Source: Enterobacter sp. RHBSTW-00175 (lineage in GTDB: Bacteria > Pseudomonadota > Gammaproteobacteria > Enterobacterales > Enterobacteriaceae). From it: DNA of 64,000 nucleotides. The DNA is taken from the NCBI RefSeq assembly GCF_013927005.1, contig NZ_CP055930.1, positions 620,001 through 684,000 on the forward strand. Direction: 5' to 3'. A program made the translations under genes and the position numbers. Numbering within the stretch: position 1 is the first letter of the stretch; each line of letters begins with the position of its first letter. Below, in pieces: positions 52,103 through 60,343 of the stretch. Below the pieces are notes generated by a model. That model ran no database searches. It was not told the origin of the DNA and worked only from the letters and a program-made list of their open reading frames with translations.

Positions 52103-53644
52103 TCAGGCGTTAGCTGCCGGTTTAGTCTGGGTATTTTCCAGCATCCGGCGTACCGGAACAATGAGCACAATCAGAACCGCGGCACAAATCAGCAGTGCGA
52201 CAGAACAGCGGGCAAACAGATCCGGCAGCATATTAAGCTGGTCGGCCTTCACATGCCCGCCAATCAGGCCAGCCGCCAGGTTGCCCAGCGCGCTTGCGCA
52301 GAACCACAGGCCCATCATCTGACCACGCATTCTTTCCGGTGCCAGCAGCGTCATGGTCGCCAGACCAATCGGGCTTAAGCACAGCTCGCCCAGCGTCAGC
52401 ATCAGAATACTGCCCACCAGCCAGAACGGAGAAACCCCCGCCCCACCGTTAGCCAGCACATTCTGCGCGGCCAGCATCATCAGGCCAAAGCCCGCTGCGG
52501 CACACAGAATGCCGATAACGAATTTGGTGATACTGCTCGGGCGAATGTTCATGCTCGCAAGCTTCGGCCATGCCCAGCTAAATACCGGCGCCAGAAGGAT
52601 GATAAACAGGGCATTGACCGACTGGAACCACACCGCCGGGATCTCGAAATCGCCCATCATGCGATTAGTGTAGTCGTTGGCAAACAGGTTGAACGAAGTT
52701 GGCTTTTGCTCAAACGCAGACCAGAAAAATGCCGCCGATACCAGCAGGATGAAACACACCAGCAGTCTGGCGCGCTCTTTACGGCTGAGGCCGGCAAAAA
52801 CAAACAGGTAGATGAAGTACAAAGCAACAGACGCGGCAATGACGTAAACCAGCGTACTGGCAACCGCAACCGGGTTAATGACAATCACACCCTGCGCAAT
52901 CAGCGTCACAACAACAGCCACACCCACAGCCAGCGCCAGCAACCAGGCACCCACGCCTTTTCGCTTTACTACCGGGCTGTTCCAGGTGGAATCCAGGCCA
53001 ACTTCACTGTCGTAGCGTTTCATGGACGGAACGGCAAACACGCGGAAGATAACCAGCGCCACCAGCATCCCGATACCACCGATACCAAAGCCCCAGTGCC
53101 AGCCATGAGTTTTAATCAGCCAGCCGGAGATCAGCGGAGCAATGAACGACCCCATGTTGATGCCCATATAAAACAGCGAGAAACCGCCGTCACGGCGCGC
53201 ATCGCCTTTTTTATACAGTGTACCGACCATCACCGAGATACAGGTTTTGAACAGGCCAGAGCCAAGCACAATAAACATCAGACCGATGAAGAACAGGTTA
53301 TTCCCCATCACAGCAGACAGCGCGATCGAGAGGTGGCCGAGGGCGATCAGAATAGAGCCGTACCAGACGGCTTTTTGCTGGCCGAGCCAGTTATCTGCCA
53401 GCCAGCCACCCGGCAGCGCGGCGAGGTACATCGAGCCGGCAAAAATCCCCACGATGGCGGACGCGTTCTCACGTGCCAGCCCCATACCGCCGTCATAAAC
53501 GGTTGCCGCCATAAACAGAATGAGTAACGGGCGGATACCGTAAAACGAGAAACGCTCCCACATTTCAGTAAAGAACAGTGAGCCAAGCGGATACGGATGG
53601 CCGAAGAACGTTCGGCTTTCTTTTTGATTAACAGAGGATTGCAT
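52103..53644 (-). CDS. POT family proton-dependent peptide transporter
   Basis: A 513-residue inner-membrane protein with about 14 hydrophobic segments. The family motif ExxERFxxYG appears as EMWERFSFYG near the start, and the PTR2 signature as GGWLADNWLGQQKAVWYGS; a FYMGINMGSFIAP segment follows. It imports di- or tripeptides with protons. It is closest in look to the Dtp group (DtpA/B/C/D), but I cannot assign which. ATG 53644 follows GGGAG. It runs 60 bp ahead of the oxidoreductase gene and may be co-transcribed. Confidence 0.9.
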   Translation of the reverse strand: MQSSVNQKESRTFFGHPYPLGSLFFTEMWERFSFYGIRPLLILFMAATVYDGGMGLARENASAIVGIFAGSMYLAALPGGWLADNWLGQQKAVWYGSILIALGHLSIALSAVMGNNLFFIGLMFIVLGSGLFKTCISVMVGTLYKKGDARRDGGFSLFYMGINMGSFIAPLISGWLIKTHGWHWGFGIGGIGMLVALVIFRVFAVPSMKRYDSEVGLDSTWNSPVVKRKGVGAWLLALAVGVAVVVTLIAQGVIVINPVAVASTLVYVIAASVALYFIYLFVFAGLSRKERARLLVCFILLVSAAFFWSAFEQKPTSFNLFANDYTNRMMGDFEIPAVWFQSVNALFIILLAPVFSWAWPKLASMNIRPSSITKFVIGILCAAAGFGLMMLAAQNVLANGGAGVSPFWLVGSILMLTLGELCLSPIGLATMTLLAPERMRGQMMGLWFCASALGNLAAGLIGGHVKADQLNMLPDLFARCSVALLICAAVLIVLIVPVRRMLENTQTKPAANA

Positions 53645-53902
53645 AATTCTCCCGAAAAGGTATGTCGTCGTGCTTGTAAACACCGCAAAACACGCCGACC
53701 AGTTATATATCTGGCCGATTTTTTGCCTGCGGCGAAGAGTTATTTAACCATTTGATAACCTGGTGCCAGTTTTGTCTAGTACCAACAGCAGGCCTTTAAG
53801 ATGAAAGTTCGACAATCGTCTACTTTCTCAGATTTAAAATTGGCTAATAACGAATAGTGATTGACATCACACAGAGAAACATACGACAGGTTAAGACGAA
53901 AA

Positions 53903-53926
53903 AAAACCCGCGAAATACGCGGGTTA
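53903..53926 (-). terminator. Original der terminator, displaced
   Basis: AACCCGCG-TATTT-CGCGGGTT followed by TTTTTTCG on the minus strand. Before the island inserted it lay just after the der stop codon; it is now 6.4 kb away. Confidence 0.8.
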
Positions 53927-53947
53927 TCGAAAGACAGGCAATAATTA

Positions 53948-53966
53948 TTTGCTTTTCTTGATGTGA
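53948..53966. repeat. attL: Island attachment site, left
   Basis: ATTTGCTTTTCTTGATGTG, identical to the last codons of der at 60346-60364. To its left is the old der stop (TAA on the minus strand) and terminator. Confidence 0.85.
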
Positions 53967-54026
53967 AAGCACGAAACAATCATAAGTAGTTGTTATTAGA
54001 TTAATTTTTACCTTAAAAAACACAAC

Positions 54027-54083
54027 TGTGTACACCCTTGGGTACACAAAAAGCGACTATTGGTCGCTTTTTGATGCTTAGTT
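54027..54083. repeat. Left arm-like repeats of the island
   Basis: GTACACCCTTGGGTAC (54030-54045) and TTTTGATGCTTAGTT (about 54069-54083) recur as GTACACCCTTGGGTAC (60218-60233) and TTTTGATGCTTCGTT (60248-60262) at the other end in the same orientation. They probably bind the island integrase. A small hairpin AAAGCGAC-TATTG-GTCGCTTTTT lies between them. Confidence 0.6.
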
Positions 54084-54170
54084 GACCGATGACACCTTCG
54101 GTAAAAACAGCCTTCTCATTGTGCGTGAAGGAAAGAAATCAGATAACGTCTAAGTTCGTATTACCTACCA

Positions 54171-54980
54171 TCAACTACGGAAAGGCGTTTCCGTGAAAGA
54201 GTATGTCACATTCGTATACCCTTTACTTTGAAGTAAAAATTTAATTCCATCCCATAAAAATGCTTTTTCCTTTGCAGGCCCAATTTTGATACTTTTCAAG
54301 GGCAAGCGACCGTTCCACATATTATTTTCATTGGCTTTCAATTCAAGATAAGGAATAACCCCATAAGCGTTCACTCTAAATTTTACATCTTCATATGGTT
54401 GATTAGGTTGTACTACAATGCGAAACTCTTTTTCTTCAGAAAATCTATCATTCTTTAAAAAAGGTGGAAGTTTATGGACAATGTCGATTGCACTGATTAT
54501 TTCATACATAGGTTCAACTTCTATTTTTTTAATTAATTTTTCGTCGCGCAAAAAATTAATAATTTCTTTTTTAGCCTCCAAAGTTGAATCTGGTTTAGTA
54601 TAGATCACTGGCCCAGATAACACCTGTGCATTTCCATAAAATAACGATTCAATTAACTCATTGCTCTCAAACTCAAGGCATACACCTTGAGTTGCTCCAT
54701 ACCCTCTCCACTGACTTAGAAGATCTGGCTCTTCACAAAATGATATGTTGTACTGGTGGTTTGCTCGATGCATATTGAATCTGATGATTTCACTCTTGAG
54801 TATATTAATACTTTTTTCATTTAAGTCATCTGACAAATATTCTAAAGCATTCCTGAACGCTCTTATTCCATGGCGTAACTCTTCAGAATCATTTAGAAAG
54901 AAAAAATTAGTCGCCCAAAGAGAGTGATTCTCAACAATACCTTTCAACCCATTTAGATCAGTATAATGATATATTCGCAT
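54171..54980 (-). CDS. DUF2971 family protein
   Basis: This 269-residue protein begins MRIYHYTDLNGLKGIVENHSLWATNFFFLNDSEELRHG, the signature of DUF2971 proteins, with ISFCEEPDLLSQWRGYG and EEKEFRIVV further on. The family is common on mobile and defence islands, but its activity is not established; the fold hints at an ADP-ribosyltransferase-like or nucleotide-binding start. The DNA is AT-rich compared with the host. Confidence 0.82.
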   Translation of the reverse strand: MRIYHYTDLNGLKGIVENHSLWATNFFFLNDSEELRHGIRAFRNALEYLSDDLNEKSINILKSEIIRFNMHRANHQYNISFCEEPDLLSQWRGYGATQGVCLEFESNELIESLFYGNAQVLSGPVIYTKPDSTLEAKKEIINFLRDEKLIKKIEVEPMYEIISAIDIVHKLPPFLKNDRFSEEKEFRIVVQPNQPYEDVKFRVNAYGVIPYLELKANENNMWNGRLPLKSIKIGPAKEKAFLWDGIKFLLQSKGYTNVTYSFTETPFRS

Positions 54981-55856
54981 ACTAATTGCTCACTCATGAA
55001 TAAATTAAATCTTTAAAGAGTATACTCTATGGAATAAAAAATAACATTTTTATACGACCCATAAATTAGATATTTTCAATAAGTTAGCCATAGCTTAAGG
55101 CAAGAAGGATATTTGTCGTAATGAAGCAACTGTAGCTTAGGCTCCCCTGCATCGTTCCTGCCACTCGTCCTGAGCTTGTGGGATTAAAGCAGGAGAATCA
55201 GCCCAGACGAGTTACCTGGAAAACAAGCTGCGGTAGCAAAAGTGTAAAGCTGGTGGGTTTTTGCCTAGTCACTTTACACTTTTGCTCTTTCTTCCGGCGC
55301 GGACCTTAACATTTCTATACATCGGTACTTGAAATTTTCTTCCTGAAACCACTTTTCACACGATTTACAACCTGGCTAAGACTCTTGGTTTTCACATCCA
55401 TAACTGTATAAACCTGTATATCGTGGATTAGCTCCTCTCCCGCCCCCCTTATCCTTAAGGTGTGCCGGATTGCCGCATGGTTTACACTTTGTTATTTCCT
55501 CAATATTTGCCCCAAAAACCTTAGGAAATGCGCAGTTTTGATATGGGGTTTTCTGACATTATTCGCGGTTTAAACCGCGAAAACCCAGCAATCATAAGGC
55601 CTAAAGGCTGGTTTACACTTTCCACTATTTGCGCAAAAAAACCTTAGCATTTCTTAGCATACCAACTTGACACTTTTCGCCTGAGAGCCGTCCTTGACCT
55701 TAATAATTCTATATATTTTCGGCTCGTATTTTGCCTGGAAGCTGCGATAGCAAGAGTCAGAGGGTAGGTTGACACTTTGGATGGGTGTTTTGATTGAGGC
55801 GGCTCTGAATTGAAACTTTTGCCCTTGGGCAATAGCTTACAGTGTACATTTCAACA
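54981..55856. other. Non-coding, iteron-like region of the island
   Basis: No gene is evident in about 875 bases. Six boxes of TTKACACTTT type occur: a perfect 15-bp inverted pair AGCAAAAGTGTAAAG (55235-55249) / CTTTACACTTTTGCT (55272-55286), GTTTACACTTT at 55480 and 55611, and TTGACACTTT at 55667 and 55769. The boxes at 55480 and 55611 each start a 50-bp imperfect direct repeat that also shares AAAAACCTTAG. A perfect 20-bp palindrome TTCGCGGTTTAAACCGCGAA lies at 55562-55581. This looks like a replication origin or partition/control site. Confidence 0.6.
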
Positions 55857-56453
55857 CTAACTTTCATCCTCACCCATGTATTCGTGGAAGCGCTTTAAAC
55901 GAGCTTCATCTGTTTCCGGCGGCGTGCACAATGCTTCGAGCCCCTTCACAGACCATCTGTCCCACTCCGGATCTATATGGTCTCCTTTTCCGCGTAATTT
56001 CATCCTCAGGCAATCTGCCAGGATAAAATCTTGTATGAAGTCCATAGCGTTGCCCAGCTGGTGGGACCCATGGAAATAGTGCTCGCAATCGTCGGGTTCG
56101 TGGTAAAGCCTGACAACCTCTTCTCCGTCTTTATCACACAGGTGCTCAATATCGTATGAAATTAACTGGGCGGCGGCTTCAAGCAGCTGTTTCGCTTCTT
56201 CCTGGCTTTGCGCGGCAGGGAACTTATCTTGATTGGTATGAATCCATTCAATTACCTGCGAGGCAGACAGGACCAGGTAGTCCTTGCCCTCAGCTCCCTC
56301 AGAATGTTCGTTGCCATGCTGCATTTGTTCAGTAGCTTCAACATCAATCTTGTTACCGGACATCACTACTTCCCCCTTGGCTACCCAGTCATAAACTGTC
56401 TGGCGACTCACCCCACAATGACGGGCATAGGCCGATTTACTCATTACAGCCAT
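55857..56453 (-). CDS. Helix-turn-helix protein of the island
   Basis: A 198-residue protein. Residues about 4-40 (MSKSAYARHCGVSRQTVYDWVAKGEVVMSGNKIDVEAT) look like a Nu1/terminase-small-subunit or MerR-like winged helix. The rest is acidic and helical without known motifs. GAGG precedes ATG 56453. It lies next to the iteron region, so a role in replication or regulation is possible. Confidence 0.72.
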   Translation of the reverse strand: MAVMSKSAYARHCGVSRQTVYDWVAKGEVVMSGNKIDVEATEQMQHGNEHSEGAEGKDYLVLSASQVIEWIHTNQDKFPAAQSQEEAKQLLEAAAQLISYDIEHLCDKDGEEVVRLYHEPDDCEHYFHGSHQLGNAMDFIQDFILADCLRMKLRGKGDHIDPEWDRWSVKGLEALCTPPETDEARLKRFHEYMGEDES

Positions 56454-56577
56454 GTAAACCTCACGTCAATATATTGATTCAATCACGCAGAATGGGCAAA
56501 AAAAGTTGAACATTACTGCCTAACCCTTTAATTTCGCTATTGCTTAGGTTAAACATTATAAACAAAAAGGATTATTT

Positions 56578-57948
56578 ATGATACTTACAACCCCAGATAA
56601 TAACTTCAGCGATGGTTTTACTGATGCCTTAGATTTATTTGAAAGAAAACCTTTATTTGAGCAAATAATGAGGGTCACTTTCCAGGCACCAGATGAAAAT
56701 TTGGCATTAGCGCTTGAGGATAAATGGGGGAACGGCAAATCAACATTTGTTAAAATGATGACATCAGAAATAAAATTAAATCATGACAATATTAATGTCA
56801 TCTATTTTGACGCTTACGAAAATGACTATCAATCAGACCCCTTTATATCATTATCCTCAGTAATATATGAAATGGTGGAAAATGATAAAAATCTCACATC
56901 GAAATTTGGTGAAAAGCTTTTAAGTGCAAGTAAAAAAATCGGTCTATCTGTACTTTCTCATACTGCAAAATTTGCCATTTCTACTGCAACAGCAAACCTC
57001 TTAACCACTACCACTATTGAAAAAGCATCGGAAGCTCTTGCAGAGTCATTAACTAACCCTTTAGAGGAATATATAGCTAACAAAATAAAATCAGCAAAAA
57101 ATGAAAGAAACAACATTGCTCACTTTAAAGAAACTCTGGAAGAAATTCACGCTAGAACCCAGAAGAAAACCCTCATAATTATTGACGAACTTGATAGAGC
57201 AAGGCCTGATTATGCATTAGATTTACTCGAGAAAATTAAACACTTATTTTCTGTGAAAGGCTTTATTTTCCTTCTTGTTGTTAATCGTGAGCAATTCGAA
57301 AAAAGTATTGAATGCCGTTACGGACAAATTGATTCACGTCTTTATCTAAATAAATTCATACATTACTGGTTTACTTTGCCAAAATTGACTCTCGCTAGCG
57401 AAGATGTAAGGAATGGCTTTTATCAATCTACACTGGAGAAATATTTATTCTCAATTGATACAAAGCAAAAGTTACTGACACGAGGGGGATCTCTAGTAAA
57501 AATACTATCCATGTTGTTAGAAAACAATGGATGTTCTCTCAGAGAAGCTGAAAGATGCTATTCAGTAATATCAGTCATTGATAATAAACATATGATACGC
57601 GATTTGAGCGGTAAAAACTTCCAGGTTTCACTAGCACTGATTTGTTATTTAAAGGTATGCAACCCGAAGCTTTTAGACGATTTAATCTTCAAAAGAATTA
57701 CGGCTGACAACATGCTGAAAAACCTACACATCAAACCGTATGAAATCGACACGGATGCAAACCTTTCCAAACTAAACTCTATAATTAACTACCATCTTTT
57801 GAGTGATTCTGAAATGAGAAACAGGAGAGAGAACTCACAACCTAAAGATTTATTACTTCAAGAGATAGAAGGTAGTCGAAACGAACGAATTGAATATATT
57901 CAAAACATATATAACTCATTCAATAATATGCGCATATCTAATTTTTAG
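56578..57948 (+). CDS. KAP family P-loop NTPase
   Basis: A 456-residue KAP ATPase. Walker A is DKWGNGKST (about 48-56) and Walker B is LIIIDELDRARPDYALDLLEKIKHLF (about 195-220), followed by FIFLLVVNREQFEKSIECRYG. The usual inserted membrane helices are short or absent here (a weak SVLSHTAKFAISTATANLL stretch near 125). KAP proteins occur in anti-phage systems and in mobile islands. It is transcribed alone from an AT-rich gap, and its own DNA is AT-rich. A defence function is inferred only. Confidence 0.85.
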   Translation: MILTTPDNNFSDGFTDALDLFERKPLFEQIMRVTFQAPDENLALALEDKWGNGKSTFVKMMTSEIKLNHDNINVIYFDAYENDYQSDPFISLSSVIYEMVENDKNLTSKFGEKLLSASKKIGLSVLSHTAKFAISTATANLLTTTTIEKASEALAESLTNPLEEYIANKIKSAKNERNNIAHFKETLEEIHARTQKKTLIIIDELDRARPDYALDLLEKIKHLFSVKGFIFLLVVNREQFEKSIECRYGQIDSRLYLNKFIHYWFTLPKLTLASEDVRNGFYQSTLEKYLFSIDTKQKLLTRGGSLVKILSMLLENNGCSLREAERCYSVISVIDNKHMIRDLSGKNFQVSLALICYLKVCNPKLLDDLIFKRITADNMLKNLHIKPYEIDTDANLSKLNSIINYHLLSDSEMRNRRENSQPKDLLLQEIEGSRNERIEYIQNIYNSFNNMRISNF

Positions 57949-57958
57949 ATTGCATAAA

Positions 57959-58142
57959 GGGAGCTGCATAGCTCCCATTAAACTAATAAAATTTATCGAT
58001 CATGGTTATGCCCAGCGTCTGATGCATATCATCAGACTGTTCCTGCTGGATACGCCTCACCAGTCCGTCAGCATCACGCCACCAGCAGTTATGTTGTAGT
58101 GGTTTGTCTGGTTGATGGTTCCCCCTGTATGGCAGCTGGTGG
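57959..58142 (-). pseudogene. Remnant of a phage gene, 3' end
   Basis: Read on the minus strand, a frame HTGGTINQTNHYNITAGGVM then LTD continues, after a one-base shift, as LVRRIQQEQSDDMHQTLGI with TMIDKFY and a stop. A hairpin GGGAGCT-ATGC-AGCTCCC and TTTAT follow. It looks like the C-terminus of a phage structural gene cut off by the IS. The family is not identified. Confidence 0.5.
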
Positions 58143-58221
58143 TGTAAGTATCCCTGCAAAACGGCCCATTCACTTTTAGAGATCTTCCGACATACTGATT
58201 ATGTCCCCTGAGGAGATCGCT

Positions 58222-58488
58222 ATGCGTAAGATCCGATTCACCGAGCACCAGATCATCGCCGTCCTGAAGTCCGTCGAAGCGGGCAGGACCGTCAAAGATG
58301 TGTGTCGTGAGGCCGCTATTTCCGAAGCCAGCTACTACAACTGGAAGGCGAAATATGGCGGGATGGAAGCTGCTGATATCAAAAAAATCAAAGACCTTGA
58401 GGACGAAAATCGTCGTCTGAAGCAGATGTTTGCCGATCTCAGCCTTGAATGTCGGACACTGAAAGACGTTATCGAAAAAAAGCTTTAA
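58222..58488 (+). CDS. IS transposase OrfA
   Basis: An 88-residue HTH protein (MRKIRFTEHQIIAVLKSVEA ... SEASYYNWKAKYGGM) with a leucine zipper (LEDENRRLKQMFADLSLE). The run AAAAAAAG (58475-58482) just before its stop is the usual site for -1 frameshifting into orfB. Confidence 0.88.
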   Translation: MRKIRFTEHQIIAVLKSVEAGRTVKDVCREAAISEASYYNWKAKYGGMEAADIKKIKDLEDENRRLKQMFADLSLECRTLKDVIEKKL

Positions 58489-59340
58489 AACCAGCGATAA
58501 AGCGGGAGCTCGTCAGCTATCTGACGGCACAGTTTGCCATGAGCATCCGCCAGGCGTGCAGGACATTATCGCTGAGCAGGACGGTGTATTTTTATCAGCC
58601 CGATACCCGGCGTGATGAACCGGTGATCCTTGCGTTGACTGAACTGGCAGAACGCTATCCGCGATACGGTTTTAAGAAGCTGTTTCAGGTGCTGCGCAGG
58701 CAGGGTAACGCCTGGAATCATAAGCGTGTTCACCGGATTTACTGCGTACTGAAGCTGAATTTTCGCCGCAAAGGCAAGCAGCGTCTGCCGGTACGAAACC
58801 CTGCGCCACTGGCAAGCCCTGAGGCACTTAATCAGAGCTGGTCCATCGATTTTATGCACGACGCGCTGGTGTGTGGCAGACGCTTCCGTACCTTCAATGT
58901 GGTGGACGATTTTAACCGGGAAGCGCTGGCTATAGAAATCGACCTGAATATCCCGGCCCAGCGTGTAGTCCGGGTACTGGACAGGATAGTAGCAAACCGC
59001 GGATATCCACTGAAAGATGCGAATGGATAACGGGCCAGAACTGCTGTCGCTGGCGCTGGCGCTGGCACAATGGGCGGAAGAACACGGGGTGATGCTGGAG
59101 TTTATCAGGCCGGGTAAACCGACGCAGAATGCCTTTATCGAACGGTTTAACCGGACGTACCGGACAGAAATCCTGGATTTTTATCTCTTCAGGACCCTGA
59201 ATGAAGCACGGGAAATCACTGAGCGATGGCTGGCTGAATATAACAGTGAGCGGCCCCATGAATCCCTGAATAACCTGACGCCAGAAGAGTACCGTCTGAT
59301 GGCTGAAAACCCGGAAATCTCAAAAAGTGCGTGGAACTAA
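58473..59340 (+). pseudogene. IS transposase OrfB, frameshifted
   Basis: The DDE integrase domain reads KKALKPAIKRELVSYLTAQ ... NQSWSIDFMHDALVCGRRFRTFNVVDDF and runs to a stop at 59030. The remaining part, RMDNGPELLSLA ... NAFIERFNRTYRTEIL, continues one frame away to 59340. One extra base near 59013-59018 (CTGAAAGATGCG) explains this. The three acidic residues (WSIDF, MDNGPE, FIERFN) are all present but split. A sequencing error would restore it. Confidence 0.8.
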
Positions 59341-59356
59341 AACGGGTGTGCTTACA

Positions 59357-60132
59357 CATTCAGCGGCACACAACTCCATTTTTCGAACACCCAGCGCCAA
59401 AATAATTTTAAACGTCAGCTCGTTCTCTCTACTAATTCCCCTGCCTCGGCGAAGTGCTTTAAAGAACATGATTAATTCGTCTCTGGTAAGCGCTCGCTTA
59501 CGCCCCTGCTCTTTCCCACCAGCATCTTTTGAACCAAAAGATATCGCCGGATTAACCTCGATCATCCCGCGAACCACTGCGTAATCAAACAGACGCTTAA
59601 GCATCCTCAACACATCATTAGCGACCGTTGGTGAGCCACGGCCCAATACATCTTGTAAAACGTTATCTACATGGCGGGGGCGAACATCTTCAACCTTCAT
59701 ACTGCCAATCAGGGCCACTATGTTTTTTTGTAGGCTGCTGCGGAAAAGCTCAGGATGTTTATAGGTGGTTTCTATATGGCGGGTGTAATACTCAGTTGCT
59801 AGGTCAGAGACACGAAGGGCATTTTTTTCAGCCTCAATTTTTGCCAGGGCTCCGGCCTTTCTTTCCTGCTTTTCTCCGGTAACGTCATAACCCAAAGTAA
59901 CTCTGGCAGATAGTTCTTTAGCTATTTCCCTTGCCTTTGCTAATGGAATCTCACTATAGGAACCTATCTGCATAACTCGAGACTTTCCGGCTAACTTATA
60001 GCGGAATCGCCACGACGGTACACTGTCAACCTTCCGATACCGAAGATACAGCCCGCCACCATCTGCTCGTCCTTCAAAGCGCCCATCCGCTTTAATCCAC
60101 GCCTTAATCTGCATATCAGTTAGCTTCGGCAT
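59357..60132 (-). pseudogene. int: Island integrase, truncated by the IS
   Basis: A P4-type tyrosine recombinase from ATG 60132 (MPKLTDMQIKAWIKADGRFE). It keeps the DUF4102 arm-binding domain, the core-binding domain and the first catalytic Arg (ALGVRKMELCAAE). It then runs into IS sequence and loses box II (HxxR) and the Tyr. The rest is not found on the other side of the IS, so it was deleted. Residual DNA binding at the island ends is possible. Confidence 0.88.
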
Positions 60133-60280
60133 CACAGGCCTCCATTTGTACCCAATACGGGTAAACCATAGATGGGTACTCGTAAATGTACCCATAAGCA
60201 TCGTGTCAAATCACTGAGTACACCCTTGGGTACATGACAATAGTGAGTTTTGATGCTTCGTTATGATAGCACCTGATAAC
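60133..60280. promoter_or_regulatory. Right arm-like sites and int upstream region
   Basis: Several GTACCC/GGGTAC boxes occur (TGTACCCAATACGGGTA near 60146, TGGGTACT near 60174, TGTACCCAT near 60187, GTACACCCTTGGGTAC 60218-60233), followed by TTTTGATGCTTCGTT (60248-60262). They resemble the left-end set and suit integrase arm binding and int autoregulation. Confidence 0.55.
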
Positions 60281-60306
60281 AAAAAAGCCCGGCATAATGC
60301 GGGCTT
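60281..60306 (-). terminator. Island-supplied der terminator
   Basis: AAGCCCG-CATTATGC-CGGGCTT followed by TTTTGTTATC on the minus strand. It lies about 40 bp past the present der stop and takes over from the displaced terminator at 53903-53926. Confidence 0.82.
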
Positions 60307-60343
60307 CAGGGTTTTCTGAAAGCAGATGATTTTTACTGAATCG

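Larger units (their letters stand above)
58143..59356 (+). mobile_element. IS3-family element (IS407 group, IS1222-like)
   Basis: About 1.21 kb with orfA and orfB in IS3-type arrangement. Probable ends TGTAAGTATCCC (58143) and the complement of TGTAAGCACACCC (59344-59356) share TGTAAG and a C-run. The bases outside the two ends do not form a matching duplication, so an adjacent deletion probably followed insertion. The exact ends are estimates. Confidence 0.7.

Noticed and set aside
52706..53527. Open frame antisense to the peptide transporter gene
   Set aside because: A His/Arg/Gln-rich nonsense product opposite a clear membrane transporter gene.
55080..55860. CRISPR-like array in the island's repeat region
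   Set aside because: The repeats are short, unevenly spaced, partly inverted and have no constant spacer size; iterons fit better.
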